The notes below the pieces were generated by a model. That model did no database searches. It was not told the origin of the DNA and was given only the letters and a program-made list of their open reading frames with translations. This document shows, in pieces, positions 19,927 to 28,960 of a stretch of DNA of 64,000 nt. Source of the DNA: Pantoea endophytica (GTDB taxonomy: Bacteria; Pseudomonadota; Gammaproteobacteria; Enterobacterales; Enterobacteriaceae); assembly GCF_002858935.1 (NCBI RefSeq), contig NZ_PJRT01000002.1, positions 310,001-374,000 on the forward strand. Reading direction: 5' to 3'. Positions within the stretch are counted from its first letter, which is position 1; every line of letters starts with the position of its first letter. Both the position numbers and the translations under genes were made by a program.

Positions 19927-21060
19927 TTAAACCGTCAGAACCACACAGCTGTCGGCGTCCCAGCAGAGACGCACTTCATCGCCCCACGTTGGCGCGCCTT
20001 TGCGGTAGCGGTGGGCGTTTTGCAACTGTGCGCTGATCATCTGGCCGCTGCGCAGGCGCACGTGATAAATCGACAGGTCGCCGAGATAGGCGATATGCAC
20101 CACTTCACCTACGGCAAAGTTACAGCCATCGGCAGGCACCTCTTCGCACAGCATCACTTTTTCCGGACGCAGCGCCACATGGACCGGCACGTTATCGACG
20201 ACAGAAACATCGGTCTGCACTTTCAGCGGATGCACCAGGCCCGGCGCATCGATGATCAGCGCGTCTTCACCGCGTTCGCGCAGTAAGCCTTCGAACACGT
20301 TTACCGAACCGATGAACTCGGCGCTGTAGCGGCTGGTGGGATGCTCGTAGATCTCTTCCGGCTCACCAATCTGCACAAATTTACCGCGGTTCATGATGGC
20401 GATGCGGCCCGCCATGGTCATCGCTTCTTCCTGATCGTGCGTCACCATTACGCAGGTGGCGCCGACGCGCTCGAGAATATCGACCACTTCGTGCTGCATG
20501 CGGTCACGCAGCTTTTTATCCAGTGCGCCCATCGGCTCGTCGAGCAGCAGCAGTTTGGGCCGCTTCGCCAGGCTACGCGCCAGCGCCACACGCTGACGCT
20601 GACCGCCAGAGAGCTGATGCGGCTTACGCTTCGCGAACTCCTGCATATGCACCAGCGACAGCATCTCTTCAACGCGGCTGCTGATTTCGCCTTTCGGCAG
20701 TTTGTCCTGCTTCAGGCCAAAGGCGATGTTCTGCTCCACCGTCATGTGCGGGAACAGTGCGTAGGACTGGAACATCATGTTGATCGGGCGCTGATACGGC
20801 GGAACATGGGAGAGATCCTGGCCATCCAGCACGATCTGGCCGCTGGTGGGCGGTTCGAATCCCGCCAGCATGCGCAGCAAGGTCGATTTACCACAGCCGG
20901 ATGCGCCCAGCAGCGCAAAAATCTCACCTTTGTAAATGGTCAGACTGACATCATCCACGGCGTGCTGGCCGTCAAACGATTTAGTCAGGTTGCGAATTTC
21001 CAGCAGCGGCGTCATCGCCTTAGCCGTTTTATTTGGGGGGCGGGGAATCGCGTCGTTCAC
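19927..21060 (-). CDS. potG: Putrescine ABC transporter ATP-binding protein PotG
   Basis: 377 residues when started at the GTG at 21060, exactly the E. coli length, and reading VNDAIPRP like E. coli MNDAIPRP. A GGAG lies eight bases upstream, which favours GTG over the ATG eleven codons upstream. Walker A GASGCGKST, signature LSGGQRQR, Walker B LLLDEPMGALD, switch His in VMVTHDQEEA. The C-terminal TOBE-type regulatory domain begins near residue 290 (VALRPEKVML). Confidence 0.96.
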   Translation of the reverse strand: MNDAIPRPPNKTAKAMTPLLEIRNLTKSFDGQHAVDDVSLTIYKGEIFALLGASGCGKSTLLRMLAGFEPPTSGQIVLDGQDLSHVPPYQRPINMMFQSYALFPHMTVEQNIAFGLKQDKLPKGEISSRVEEMLSLVHMQEFAKRKPHQLSGGQRQRVALARSLAKRPKLLLLDEPMGALDKKLRDRMQHEVVDILERVGATCVMVTHDQEEAMTMAGRIAIMNRGKFVQIGEPEEIYEHPTSRYSAEFIGSVNVFEGLLRERGEDALIIDAPGLVHPLKVQTDVSVVDNVPVHVALRPEKVMLCEEVPADGCNFAVGEVVHIAYLGDLSIYHVRLRSGQMISAQLQNAHRYRKGAPTWGDEVRLCWDADSCVVLTV

Positions 21061-21174
21061 TAACATTTCTCCGGCGCTAAAATCGCGCGGCACAGCCAGC
21101 CGCTAAAAATGGCACAACAGAGGCCATTACTGCGCCTCTGCTGTCGTCTTCAGGCAATAATCGTTCAGAACGAA

Positions 21175-22284
21175 TTACTTACCACTTTTTACTTTAGTCC
21201 ATGCACGGGTGCGCACACGATCCAGTTTCGGATCCTGGACCTTGAGCACAAACAGTTTGGCCATGGCATCCGGCGTTGGGAAAATGCCCGGATTGTTGCG
21301 CACGTCCGCATTGATCAGCGGCAGCGAGGCTTTGTTACCGTTGGCATAGTTCATGTTGTTGGAAACGTCAGCGATGACTTTGGGATCCATCATGTAATTA
21401 AGGAATTGGTAGGCGCCTTCCACATTTTTCGCGTCTTTGGGAATCGCGAACATGTCAAAGAATGCCAGAGCGCCCTGCTTTGGCACGATATAGCCGACAT
21501 GCACGCCGTTGTTGGCTTTGTCCGCACGATCTTTCGCCTGCAGGATATCGCCCGACCAGCCAATCGCCACGCAGATGTTGCCGTTCGCCAGGTCGTTGAT
21601 GTACTGCGACGAGTGGAAGTAACGGATGTTCGGACGCAATTTCAGCAGCAAATCAGTGGCTGCGCCAGAGTAATCTTTCGCGTCAGAGCTGTTGGGATCT
21701 TTGCCAAGGTAGTTCAGCACAGTAGCGAAAATCTCTTCCGGCGCATCAAGGAAGGAAACCCCACAGCCTTTCAGTTTTTCCAGGTTTTCCGGTTTCAGCA
21801 CCAGATCCCAGCTATCCAGCGGCACATCTTTGCCCAGTGCGGCTTTCACTTTATCGACGTTATAGCCGATGCCGGTGGTGCCCCACAGATAAGGAATCGC
21901 AAATTTGTTACCCGGATCGTGCTGCTCCAGTTTCTTCATCAGATCGGGATCAAGGTTTTTGTAGTTCGGCAGCTTGCTCTTATCCAGCTCCTGGAATACG
22001 CCGGATTGCAGCTGACGCGCGAGGAAGCTGGACGACGGCACCACCACGTCATAACCGGTGCTACCGGCCATCAGTTTACCTTCCAACACTTCGTTGGAAT
22101 CAAAGACGTCATACACCACTTTATCGCCGGTCTGCTTTTCGAAGTTCGGCACGGTATCCGCCGCGATATAATCGGACCAGTTATACACATGTACCGTACT
22201 GCCTTCGGCCTGCACACCGCCGGCCGCAGCCATCAATGCACCAGCAACCACACCTGACAACCATTTTTGACGTTGGTTGAACAT
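21175..22284 (-). CDS. potF: Putrescine-binding periplasmic protein PotF
   Basis: 369 residues with a signal peptide ending GGVQA. Polyamine-site features: HVYNWSDYI (Trp and Ser contacts), [10 protein letters not shown] and AIGWSGDI, with [16 protein letters not shown] in the hinge region. E. coli PotF has 370 residues and binds putrescine. It is the first gene of the operon, 114 bp before potG. Confidence 0.97.
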   Translation of the reverse strand: MFNQRQKWLSGVVAGALMAAAGGVQAEGSTVHVYNWSDYIAADTVPNFEKQTGDKVVYDVFDSNEVLEGKLMAGSTGYDVVVPSSSFLARQLQSGVFQELDKSKLPNYKNLDPDLMKKLEQHDPGNKFAIPYLWGTTGIGYNVDKVKAALGKDVPLDSWDLVLKPENLEKLKGCGVSFLDAPEEIFATVLNYLGKDPNSSDAKDYSGAATDLLLKLRPNIRYFHSSQYINDLANGNICVAIGWSGDILQAKDRADKANNGVHVGYIVPKQGALAFFDMFAIPKDAKNVEGAYQFLNYMMDPKVIADVSNNMNYANGNKASLPLINADVRNNPGIFPTPDAMAKLFVLKVQDPKLDRVRTRAWTKVKSGK

Positions 22285-22444
22285 GTTTTACTTCCTCCTG
22301 AGCGGGTCATCACAACGCTGCATACACGGCGATCCGGACGTTGCGTTTTCTGTTAAATCACAGGCACACAATGAATCAATATTCAGCGGGAGTTTAATAG
22401 CAAAAACCTATACCTGCGCTGAGGTTGCACGTCTCAAGCAGCCC

Positions 22445-22460
22445 CGCAAGAATAGCCCCC
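22445..22460 (-). promoter_or_regulatory. Weak sigma-54-like -24/-12 element upstream of potF
   Basis: On the minus strand the sequence reads GG-N10-GC with TTGC at the -12 end (GGGGC-TATTC-TTGC). It is about 150 nt before the potF start. potFGHI belongs to the Ntr regulon in E. coli, which is why I looked; the -24 half is not a good match. The 372-bp gap 22285-22656 otherwise holds only the ybjN terminator. Confidence 0.2.
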
Positions 22461-22613
22461 CCGCACCACCTTCACCAGATCCCAGCTTAAAAAACGCCTT
22501 TTTGCGATGAGTTATGCATGTTTCTGCTATGGGGTTTGGCACTAGTGGCATAAAGCACGACTAATATCTGGCAATAAAGGGCAAAGTGCAGAATAAAAAG
22601 TGGTGGGACAAAA

Positions 22614-22641
22614 ATGAAAACTGCCGCAAAAAGCGGCAGTT
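22614..22641 (-). terminator. ybjN terminator
   Basis: Minus-strand stem AACTGCCGC / GCGGCAGTT with a TTTTT loop, followed by TTCATTTTTG. It closes the ybjC-nfsA-rimK-ybjN unit. Confidence 0.85.
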
Positions 22642-22656
22642 AGCGAGGCGGGGAAC

Positions 22657-23136
22657 TCAGTGCAGCATCGCGTGGCTGCTGGAGCTCGGCTGTCGCTCCT
22701 CTTCTTCTTCAACCACCAGCAGGTGGTTAGCAAAGGCTTCCATGATTACCATAGAAACGCCCTCTTCACTCTGCTTCATAAAGTGGGAGAACTGCCCGAA
22801 GGTTAATCCGGCGCTGGTACTGATCGACTGGCAGACAATCAGCTTCGGCAGATTGTCGTCCTGAATATCAACAAAGGCTTTAATCGTTAGCGAACTGGCA
22901 TTGATCTGCGAGAGATCGCCCACCAGCGGAATCAGCGCCGTAGGTTTTACTTCTGCCAGCGCGGAGAAGAGGATAACGTTATCCACCAGGTCAATTTTTG
23001 CATCAAACACCCCGTCAAAATTCTGCATGTGCGGCAGGTGCAGTGCCTGACAGGCATCGCATTCGAACCAGGTGATATTTTGTTGATCCAGCCAGCGACG
23101 CAGTACGTCAATGTCCGGAACGACCAGTGAATCCAT
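22657..23136 (-). CDS. ybjN: YbjN family protein
   Basis: 159 residues. It matches E. coli YbjN in FECDACQALHLPHMQNFDGVF and INASSLTIKAFVDIQDDNLPKL. The fold resembles a type III secretion chaperone. Overexpression in E. coli affects motility and stress genes, but the biochemical role is not settled. It ends with an acidic Glu tract and a Ser-rich tail. It is the last gene of the rimK unit, 87 bp downstream of rimK. Confidence 0.93.
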   Translation of the reverse strand: MDSLVVPDIDVLRRWLDQQNITWFECDACQALHLPHMQNFDGVFDAKIDLVDNVILFSALAEVKPTALIPLVGDLSQINASSLTIKAFVDIQDDNLPKLIVCQSISTSAGLTFGQFSHFMKQSEEGVSMVIMEAFANHLLVVEEEEERQPSSSSHAMLH

Positions 23137-23223
23137 CGTAATATCCTGTGGGGTGAAGAAATAAGCGCCTTAGCTTACGGAAAAACCGATCTGGATGCCA
23201 CGAAAACCGCTGAAAAGCGCCGG

Positions 23224-24126
23224 TTAGCCGCCGGTTTTAGGACGATAGCCGGGGCAAGCGTGCTGCTCAATCCACGTGATCATCATGGTGGCGATATCTA
23301 AACCGGTAACGCCCTCAATCCCTTCCAGTCCCGGTGAGGCGTTTACCTCCATAACCAGCGGACCACGTTGGGCGCGCAGGATATCCACACCGGCCACTTC
23401 CAGCCCCAGCGTGCAGGCGGCTTTCACCGCGATTTTGCGCTCCTGTTCAGTGATCTCCACCGCACGCGCTTTGCCGCCGCGATGCAGATTGGAGCGAAAA
23501 TCGCCCTCTTTCGCCTCGCGCTCAATCGCTGCCACCACTTCATTGCCAATCACCAGGCAGCGAATATCGCGTCCTTGCGCTTCCTTGATGAACTCCTGCA
23601 CCAGAATATGGGCATTGAGGCCACGAAAAGCGTCAATCACGCTCTCCGCTGCCTGCCGCGTTTCCGCCAGCACCACACCGATGCCCTGTGTGCCCTCCAC
23701 CAGTTTCACCACCAGCGGCGCACCGCCCACCATCGCGATCAAATCATCAGTATCATCCGGCGAAGAAGCAAAACCGGTGATCGGCATATCAATGCCCTCA
23801 CGCGCCAGCAGCTGCAGCGAACGCAGTTTGTCGCGCGCGCGGGTAATGGCCACCGATTCATTGAGTGGATAGCTGCCGCGCACTTCGAACTGACGCAGCA
23901 CCGCGGTGCCATAAAAAGTGGTAGCGGTGCCGATGCGCGGGATCACCGCATCAAAATGCCCCAGCGCCTCGCCGCGATAGTGCACCGCAGGCGAATCGGA
24001 ATTGATGTTCATGTAGCAGGAGAGCGGATCGATCATCTGCACTTGATGGCCACGCTCCTCCGCGGCGTCGCGCAGACGCTTACACGAATAGATCGATCCA
24101 TCGCGAGTGAGAATGGCCATTTTCAT
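23224..24126 (-). CDS. rimK: Ribosomal protein S6--L-glutamate ligase RimK
   Basis: ATP-grasp enzyme that adds glutamates to the C-terminus of ribosomal protein S6 and makes poly-alpha-glutamate. 300 residues, equal to E. coli. The ATP-grasp core shows [36 protein letters not shown] and the Mg-binding end [15 protein letters not shown]. It is 17 bp downstream of nfsA. Confidence 0.97.
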   Translation of the reverse strand: MKMAILTRDGSIYSCKRLRDAAEERGHQVQMIDPLSCYMNINSDSPAVHYRGEALGHFDAVIPRIGTATTFYGTAVLRQFEVRGSYPLNESVAITRARDKLRSLQLLAREGIDMPITGFASSPDDTDDLIAMVGGAPLVVKLVEGTQGIGVVLAETRQAAESVIDAFRGLNAHILVQEFIKEAQGRDIRCLVIGNEVVAAIEREAKEGDFRSNLHRGGKARAVEITEQERKIAVKAACTLGLEVAGVDILRAQRGPLVMEVNASPGLEGIEGVTGLDIATMMITWIEQHACPGYRPKTGG

Positions 24127-24143
24127 TGCAGAGTTCCTTGTGC

Positions 24144-24866
24144 TTAGCGCGTCGCCCAGCCCTGCTGATGCAGGTAATCCAGTATGAAGGGACGCGTTTC
24201 TTTGATAATCAGACGCTGAATCAGCTGACTCCAGGTTTCGGAACGCTGGTTGCTATCACGCTGCTGATAATAGGCGGTAATTTGCTCATCGTATTGCGCC
24301 AACAGATTTTTATCGACTGCATGATAGCGGTTTTCATGTACCAGCATCGCGTGCGGCATGCGGGGTTTAACATCGGGTGTATCAGCCGGATGACCGATGC
24401 AGAAGCCGAACAGCGGCAGCACAAACTTCGGCAGTTCAAGCAGCTCGGTCACTTCAGCGATGCTGTTGCGAATCCCGCCAATAAATACGCCGCCAAGGCC
24501 CAGCGATTCCGCCGCCACCATGGCATTTTGCGCCATTAGCGCGGTATCAACGCAACCGAGCAGCAGCTGTTCAGCACGCCCCAGTTGCGCATCCGGGCAG
24601 ATCTGTTGATGACGATTGAAATCCGCGCAGAACACCCAAAACTCCGCCGCTGCGCTGACCCAAGGCTGGCCGCCGGTCAGCTGGACCAGCTGCTCGCGCT
24701 TAGCGGGATCGGTGATACGAATAATTGAGGAGCACTGTAAAAAGCTGGAGGTCGAAGCCGCTTGTGCCGCTGCAATGATGGCGCTGCGTTGCGCCTCGTC
24801 AATGCCCTGTTCGGTAAAAGCGCGAATGGAACGGTGGCTGCACAGTAAATCGATAGTCGGCGTCAT
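24144..24866 (-). CDS. nfsA: Oxygen-insensitive NADPH nitroreductase NfsA
   Basis: FMN-dependent homodimeric reductase of nitroaromatics and quinones, the major SoxRS-controlled type in E. coli. 240 residues, same as E. coli. Hallmarks: HRSIRAFT (FMN phosphate contact), [39 protein letters not shown], and the C-terminal [16 protein letters not shown]. It lies 16 bp downstream of ybjC. Confidence 0.97.
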   Translation of the reverse strand: MTPTIDLLCSHRSIRAFTEQGIDEAQRSAIIAAAQAASTSSFLQCSSIIRITDPAKREQLVQLTGGQPWVSAAAEFWVFCADFNRHQQICPDAQLGRAEQLLLGCVDTALMAQNAMVAAESLGLGGVFIGGIRNSIAEVTELLELPKFVLPLFGFCIGHPADTPDVKPRMPHAMLVHENRYHAVDKNLLAQYDEQITAYYQQRDSNQRSETWSQLIQRLIIKETRPFILDYLHQQGWATR

Positions 24867-24882
24867 AAATTCTCTCCGGTGG

Positions 24883-25134
24883 TTACTTCTTTTTGTTGGA
24901 ATGATTGAACAATTGCGGGGCCATCGCCTTCGCCGTGCGCCACATCATCATCCATGCGGCAGGCAGCATCAGCGCGATACCAAGAAAAAACAGCAGCGTC
25001 GCCAGCGGCTTTTTGGCGATGAAATCAGGTGCGCTCACCCAATCGTTGGTAAGCAACAAGGCGCCAATGACGGCAAGCACGCCGAGCACTTCGAGTAGCA
25101 ACACGGGTTTGGGTAATGTGGCGAGATTACGCAT
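24883..25134 (-). CDS. ybjC: YbjC family membrane protein
   Basis: 83-residue DUF1418-type protein with two hydrophobic segments (about 11-29 and 43-65), LPKPVLLLEVLGV and the end AKAMAPQLF shared with E. coli YbjC. The start at 25134 (MRNLATLPK) is preferred to an in-frame ATG 16 codons upstream, which would run into the OxyR-like site. It is the first gene of the nfsA-rimK-ybjN unit and divergent from grxA. Function unknown. Confidence 0.85.
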   Translation of the reverse strand: MRNLATLPKPVLLLEVLGVLAVIGALLLTNDWVSAPDFIAKKPLATLLFFLGIALMLPAAWMMMWRTAKAMAPQLFNHSNKKK

Positions 25135-25185
25135 GCGATGGTTCCTTGATTGTTCTTTCAGCGTTAGCCGCATTTTACCCAATGT

Positions 25186-25222
25186 ATAGGCGGTAAGTAT
25201 TAGAGTAACAGGTATATTCTTC
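25186..25222 (+). promoter_or_regulatory. OxyR-type operator between ybjC and grxA
   Basis: ATAGGCGGTAAGTAT, seven bases, then ACAGGTATATTCTTC. This fits the tandem OxyR pattern ATAGnTnnnAnCTAT-N7-ATAGnTnnnAnCTAT at most key positions. It is about 95 bp before grxA, whose E. coli homologue is OxyR-activated. Site assignment is from the sequence only. Confidence 0.6.
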
Positions 25223-25315
25223 TTCCTTTAAGCAGGATGGGCGGGCATGATGTGACGCATTATTCACGCTGTGATGTGATTCTAGTCACAAAACAGCAGC
25301 GGAAGGAGAGAAGCA

Positions 25316-25579
25316 ATGATTGCAGTGATTTTTGGCCGTTCTAGCTGCCCTTACTGCGTACGTGCGAAAGAGTTGGCGGCTAAGCTGACCAGCGAGCGCG
25401 ACGATTTTAACTATCAGTACGTGGATATTCAGGCCACCGGCATTACTAAAGCCGATCTGGAAGCCCGTGCCGGCAAGCCGGTGACAACCGTGCCGCAGAT
25501 TTTCCTCGACGATCAGCACATCGGTGGTTACACCGAATTCGCTGCCTGGACCAAAGAAAACCTGGGTATCGAAGCCTAA
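25316..25579 (+). CDS. grxA: Glutaredoxin 1
   Basis: 87-residue thioredoxin-fold dithiol glutaredoxin (E. coli 85). It reduces ribonucleotide reductase, PAPS reductase and OxyR disulfides with glutathione. Active site C11-P-Y-C14, cis-Pro region TTVPQIF, and GSH-contact GGYTEF are all in place. Start ATG at 25316 follows AAGGAGAGAAGC. Confidence 0.97.
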   Translation: MIAVIFGRSSCPYCVRAKELAAKLTSERDDFNYQYVDIQATGITKADLEARAGKPVTTVPQIFLDDQHIGGYTEFAAWTKENLGIEA

Positions 25580-25582
25580 GAG

Positions 25583-25605
25583 AACGGGCCTGCGGGCCCG
25601 TTTTT
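25583..25605 (+). terminator. grxA terminator
   Basis: AACGGGCC / GGCCCGTT stem with TGCG loop followed by T residues, immediately after grxA and before the end of convergent ybjM. Confidence 0.9.
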
Positions 25606-25612
25606 GCAGGTG

Positions 25613-25984
25613 CTATTCGGCTCGCATCGCCAGCATAATCCGCAGCAAGCGCACCAGCAGCGCACCACAACCCGCCCAAAACAGCGCACTCAAACTCCAG
25701 GCCACAATCAACAAGCCGCTGTGCGTCATTGGCACCGCCAGCATTAACCACATCATACCCAGCAGCGTACCGCCTAGCGCGACCCACAAGGTGCTGATAA
25801 GCGGACTTTGCGGCTGCAGTAGCGCCATCAAACATCCCGGCAGTAAAAACAGCAGTAATTCTGGCTGTCCGCGAACGGCTTGTTCACTGGCGGCGGCCCA
25901 GAAATGATGTGCATAAATAAACACCAGCGTATAAAGCATCACGCCCAGAATGGATGCTGGCCAGCGATTATTGCGCTGCAACAT
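25613..25984 (-). CDS. ybjM: YbjM family inner-membrane protein
   Basis: 123 residues when started at the ATG at 25984 (MLQRNNRWPAS); nine extra upstream codons are possible. Four hydrophobic stretches are visible. Similarity to E. coli YbjM is modest (LLLFLLPG, SALFWAGCGAL), so the name relies on both sequence and its position between grxA and ybjL. Function unknown. The divergent gap 25985-26238 to ybjL holds no recognisable gene. Confidence 0.75.
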   Translation of the reverse strand: MLQRNNRWPASILGVMLYTLVFIYAHHFWAAASEQAVRGQPELLLFLLPGCLMALLQPQSPLISTLWVALGGTLLGMMWLMLAVPMTHSGLLIVAWSLSALFWAGCGALLVRLLRIMLAMRAE

Positions 25985-26238
25985 AATTATCCTCAACTTT
26001 GACGTTAACAATTATGAAACTTTTACTGCCCTGATGCGCACGACTGGAAATAAAAAGAAACAGCTGGAGGCGAAAGGAATGAAAACTGCCGATAGCTGAG
26101 GGTGTTAATTATGATTAGAATGACGCCGCTTTAGATTTCGGCTTGAACGCTTTTGTTGCAAGAACCTTAACGTTCGGCACAAGATAGCGAAAAAAGTCCC
26201 TCTCATCAACTGGTTACAGGTTAAGAAGAAGTTAAACC

Positions 26239-27927
26239 GTGAACATTAACGTCGCAGAATTGTTAAGCGGAAATGACGTTCTGTTATTATTTGTCGTTTT
26301 AGCCCTCGGACTCTGCTTAGGTAAATTACGCCTCGGCTCGGTCCAACTCGGTAATTCCATTGGAGTCCTGGTTGTTTCGTTGATTTTAGGTCAACAGCAT
26401 TTCGCCATTAATACTGACGCATTAAGTCTTGGCTTTATGTTGTTTATTTTTTGTGTTGGCGTGGAAGCCGGGCCTAACTTTTTCTCGATATTTTTCCGCG
26501 ACGGTAAAAACTACTTCTTTCTGGCGATTGTCATGGTGGTCAGCGCGCTGTTAATCGCCCTGACGCTCGGCAAAGTATTCGGCTGGGATATTGGTTTAAC
26601 CGCGGGCATGTTGGCCGGTTCAATGACCTCAACGCCGGTGCTGGTGGGTGCTGGCGATACGTTGCGGCAAAGCATCAGCGACAGCCATCAGCTCACCTTG
26701 ATGCAGGACAACCTCAGCCTCGGATATGCCCTCACCTATCTGGTAGGTTTAGTCAGCCTGATTTTTGGCGCCCGCTATCTGCCGCGCCTGCAGCATCAGG
26801 ATCTGCCGACTTGCGCGCAGCAAATCGCGCGCGAGCGCGGCCTCGACGCTGATAGCCAGCGCAAAGTGTTTCTACCGGTGATCCGCGCGTATCGCGTGGG
26901 TCCGGAACTGGTGGAGTGGAGCGGCGGTAAAAACCTGCGCGAGCTGGGCATTCATCGCCAGACCGGCTGCTACATTGAGCGCCTGCGCCGCAACGGTATT
27001 CTCGCCAGCCCGGACGGTGACGCGATGCTGCAGCTGGGCGACGATATCTCGCTGGTGGGCTATCCCGATGCGCACGCACGCCTTGATCCCAGCTTCCGTA
27101 ACGGCAAAGAGGTGTTCGACCGTGATTTGCTGGATATGCGCATCGTCACCGAAGAGATCGTGGTGAAAAATCACAACGCGGTGAACAAGCGCCTGAGTCA
27201 TCTCAAACTGACCGATCACGGCTGCTTCCTTAACCGGGTGATTCGCAGCCAAATCGAAATGCCGATCGATGACAGCATTATGCTGAACAAAGGCGATGTG
27301 CTGCAGGTAAGCGGCGAAGCGCGTCGCGTGAAAAGCCTGGCCGATCGCATTGGCTTTATCGCCATTCACAGCCAAATCACCGATCTGCTGGCCTTCTGCG
27401 CCTTCTTTATCGTCGGCTTGATGGTCGGGATGATCACCTTCCAGTTCAGCAATTTCAGCTTCGGCATCGGTAACGCCGCTGGATTGTTGTTCGCAGGCAT
27501 CATGCTGGGCTTTATGCGCGCTAACCATCCTACGTTTGGCTACATCCCGCAGGGTGCGCTGACGATGGTGAAAGAGTTTGGCCTGATGGTGTTTATGGCG
27601 GGCGTAGGTCTGAGCGCGGGCAGCGGCTTGCAGCACGGTTTCGGCAGCGCCGGCGCGTTGATGCTGCTGAGTGGCTTGCTGGTGAGTTTGCTGCCGGTGG
27701 TGATTTGCTATCTGTTCGGCGCTTACGTGCTGCGTATGAACCGCGCGCTGCTGTTTGGTGCCATCATGGGCGCGCGTACCTGTGCGCCAGCGATGGAGAT
27801 CATCAGCGATACCGCGCGCAGCAGCATCCCAGCCTTGGGCTATGCAGGAACATATGCGATCGCGAATGTTTTGCTGACGCTGGCCGGTACCCTGATTGTG
27901 ATAATCTGGCCGCTTTTGCCTTTATAA
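26239..27927 (+). CDS. ybjL: YbjL, aspartate:alanine antiporter-family transporter
   Basis: 562 residues (E. coli 561), AAEX/AspT family. Two blocks of about five to six transmembrane helices (about 10-180 and 380-560) flank two cytosolic TrkA-C (RCK_C) domains at about 205-370. Family signatures [25 protein letters not shown]-like [10 protein letters not shown] and [14 protein letters not shown] are present. E. coli YbjL has been linked to glutamate export. The start is GTG at 26239, since MNINVAELL matches family N-termini. Confidence 0.94.
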   Translation: MNINVAELLSGNDVLLLFVVLALGLCLGKLRLGSVQLGNSIGVLVVSLILGQQHFAINTDALSLGFMLFIFCVGVEAGPNFFSIFFRDGKNYFFLAIVMVVSALLIALTLGKVFGWDIGLTAGMLAGSMTSTPVLVGAGDTLRQSISDSHQLTLMQDNLSLGYALTYLVGLVSLIFGARYLPRLQHQDLPTCAQQIARERGLDADSQRKVFLPVIRAYRVGPELVEWSGGKNLRELGIHRQTGCYIERLRRNGILASPDGDAMLQLGDDISLVGYPDAHARLDPSFRNGKEVFDRDLLDMRIVTEEIVVKNHNAVNKRLSHLKLTDHGCFLNRVIRSQIEMPIDDSIMLNKGDVLQVSGEARRVKSLADRIGFIAIHSQITDLLAFCAFFIVGLMVGMITFQFSNFSFGIGNAAGLLFAGIMLGFMRANHPTFGYIPQGALTMVKEFGLMVFMAGVGLSAGSGLQHGFGSAGALMLLSGLLVSLLPVVICYLFGAYVLRMNRALLFGAIMGARTCAPAMEIISDTARSSIPALGYAGTYAIANVLLTLAGTLIVIIWPLLPL

Positions 27928-27947
27928 AAATATTTTTGCGCTGTCCA

Positions 27948-27974
27948 GAACTTTCTTCTGGGGTCGCAGTCTGA
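27948..27974 (+). promoter_or_regulatory. Sigma-E promoter of rybB
   Basis: -35 GAACTT at 27948-27953, a 16-bp spacer and -10 TCTGA at 27970-27974, six bases before the RybB 5' end. This is a near-consensus RpoE promoter, as in E. coli rybB. Confidence 0.88.
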
Positions 27975-27980
27975 ATAAGT

Positions 27981-28046
27981 GCCACTGCTTTTCTTTGAAA
28001 TCCCCAAATTGTGGAGCCCGCCGGTCACTGACTTGCGGGTTTTTTT
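27981..28046 (+). ncRNA. rybB: RybB small regulatory RNA
   Basis: Hfq-dependent, envelope-stress sRNA that represses outer-membrane protein mRNAs. The first 16 nt, GCCACTGCTTTTCTTT, are identical to the E. coli 5' seed. The central TCCCC...TTGTGGAGCCC is conserved, and it ends in a CCCGC / GCGGG terminator hairpin followed by seven T residues. At about 66 nt it is shorter than the E. coli RNA of about 80 nt because the terminator loop is compact. The gene is in the ybjL 3' flank, as in E. coli. The adjacent ybjK regulator of E. coli is absent. The rest of the gap to ybjG (28047-28288) shows nothing I can name. Confidence 0.93.
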
Positions 28047-28288
28047 ATGGCTGCCATTCTGCCGCTTAAGGTTCTTCTCAGACAAAAACTCCATCCAGCC
28101 ACTCTGATGTCGTTTTTTCAAATCTTCATGCAACTTTCATCAAAGTTAAACACTCCAACAACCCGCGATAAGATTAAGAGCGCGACTATTTATTCCTGGT
28201 TCGGACGCTTCTAGGCTATCAGCTTTATTTTGCAGACAATTTTGCTCTGCTGTTTTTCGGGTAAACAAGACGAGGACAAGGAATCGTG

Positions 28289-28894
28289 ATGGAAGCATTG
28301 AACCACACGCTCTTTTTATGGATCAACGCCACAGAGGATTCACCGCAGTGGCTGATCACTCTGGCGACCTTTATCGCCAAAGATGTGATCGCCATCGTAC
28401 CGCTGCTGATTGTGGCACTGTGGCTGTGGGGACCGCGCGATCAGGTGCAGTCTCAACGCGAGCTGGTGCTAAAAACCGGCATGGCGCTGCTGTACGCGCT
28501 GAGCATTTCATGGTGCGTCGGCCAGCTGCTGCCGCATCCGCGTCCGTTCGCTATTGGTTTTGGCCATCAGTTACTGTCACACCGACCTGATGATTCCTAT
28601 CCGAGCGATCACGGCACCACCATTTTCACCTTTGCGCTGGCATTTATCTTCTGGCATCGCCTTTGGTCAGGTGTGGTGTTGCTGGTGATAGGCAGCGCCA
28701 TCGCCTGGTCACGCGTCTATCTTGGCGTGCACTGGCCGCTGGATATGCTGGGCGGATTCCTGGTTGGCTTGCTGGGTTGTCTGGCGTCGCACATGGCGTG
28801 GCAGCTGTATGGCGAACGCATGCTGGCGTTTACGCATCAGGTGTATCGCGCGCTGTTCGCCATGCCGATTAAGAAAGGGTGGATTCGTGAGTAA
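28289..28894 (+). CDS. ybjG: Undecaprenyl-diphosphatase YbjG (BcrC/PAP2 type)
   Basis: About 201-residue inner-membrane phosphatase that recycles undecaprenyl diphosphate at the periplasmic face. PAP2 motifs are complete: PHPRPF, PSDHGT and SRVYLGVHWPLDML (catalytic His). Five to six transmembrane helices. GTG at 28286 and ATG at 28289 are adjacent; I took the ATG. It is convergent with dacC. Confidence 0.95.
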   Translation: MEALNHTLFLWINATEDSPQWLITLATFIAKDVIAIVPLLIVALWLWGPRDQVQSQRELVLKTGMALLYALSISWCVGQLLPHPRPFAIGFGHQLLSHRPDDSYPSDHGTTIFTFALAFIFWHRLWSGVVLLVIGSAIAWSRVYLGVHWPLDMLGGFLVGLLGCLASHMAWQLYGERMLAFTHQVYRALFAMPIKKGWIRE

Positions 28895-28901
28895 GCGATG
28901 G

Positions 28902-28922
28902 GGTCGCCATTAATGACGAGCC
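28902..28922. repeat. Degenerate GGTCGCCAT-type palindrome
   Basis: GGTCGCCAT-TA-ATGACGAGCC: left arm exact, right arm with a substitution and an extra base. It lies just after the ybjG stop in the gap to convergent dacC and is the most decayed member of the family. Confidence 0.5.
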
Positions 28923-28925
28923 TGT

Positions 28926-28957
28926 AAAAAACGGTGCGCATCAAGCGCACCGTTTTT
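28926..28957. terminator. Bidirectional terminator between ybjG and dacC
   Basis: AAAAA, perfect stem ACGGTGCGC / GCGCACCGT, loop ATCAA, TTTTT. Its stem resembles the GGTGCGCAT-type palindrome at 46378. Confidence 0.9.
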
Positions 28958-28960
28958 GTC

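Noticed and set aside
21109-22257. 382-codon open frame on the plus strand
   Set aside because: Antisense to potF and overlapping its whole length; composition His/Val/Arg-rich, with no domain.
26872-27636. 254-codon open frame on the minus strand
   Set aside because: Antisense to ybjL, His/Gln-rich composition typical of GC-rich antisense frames.
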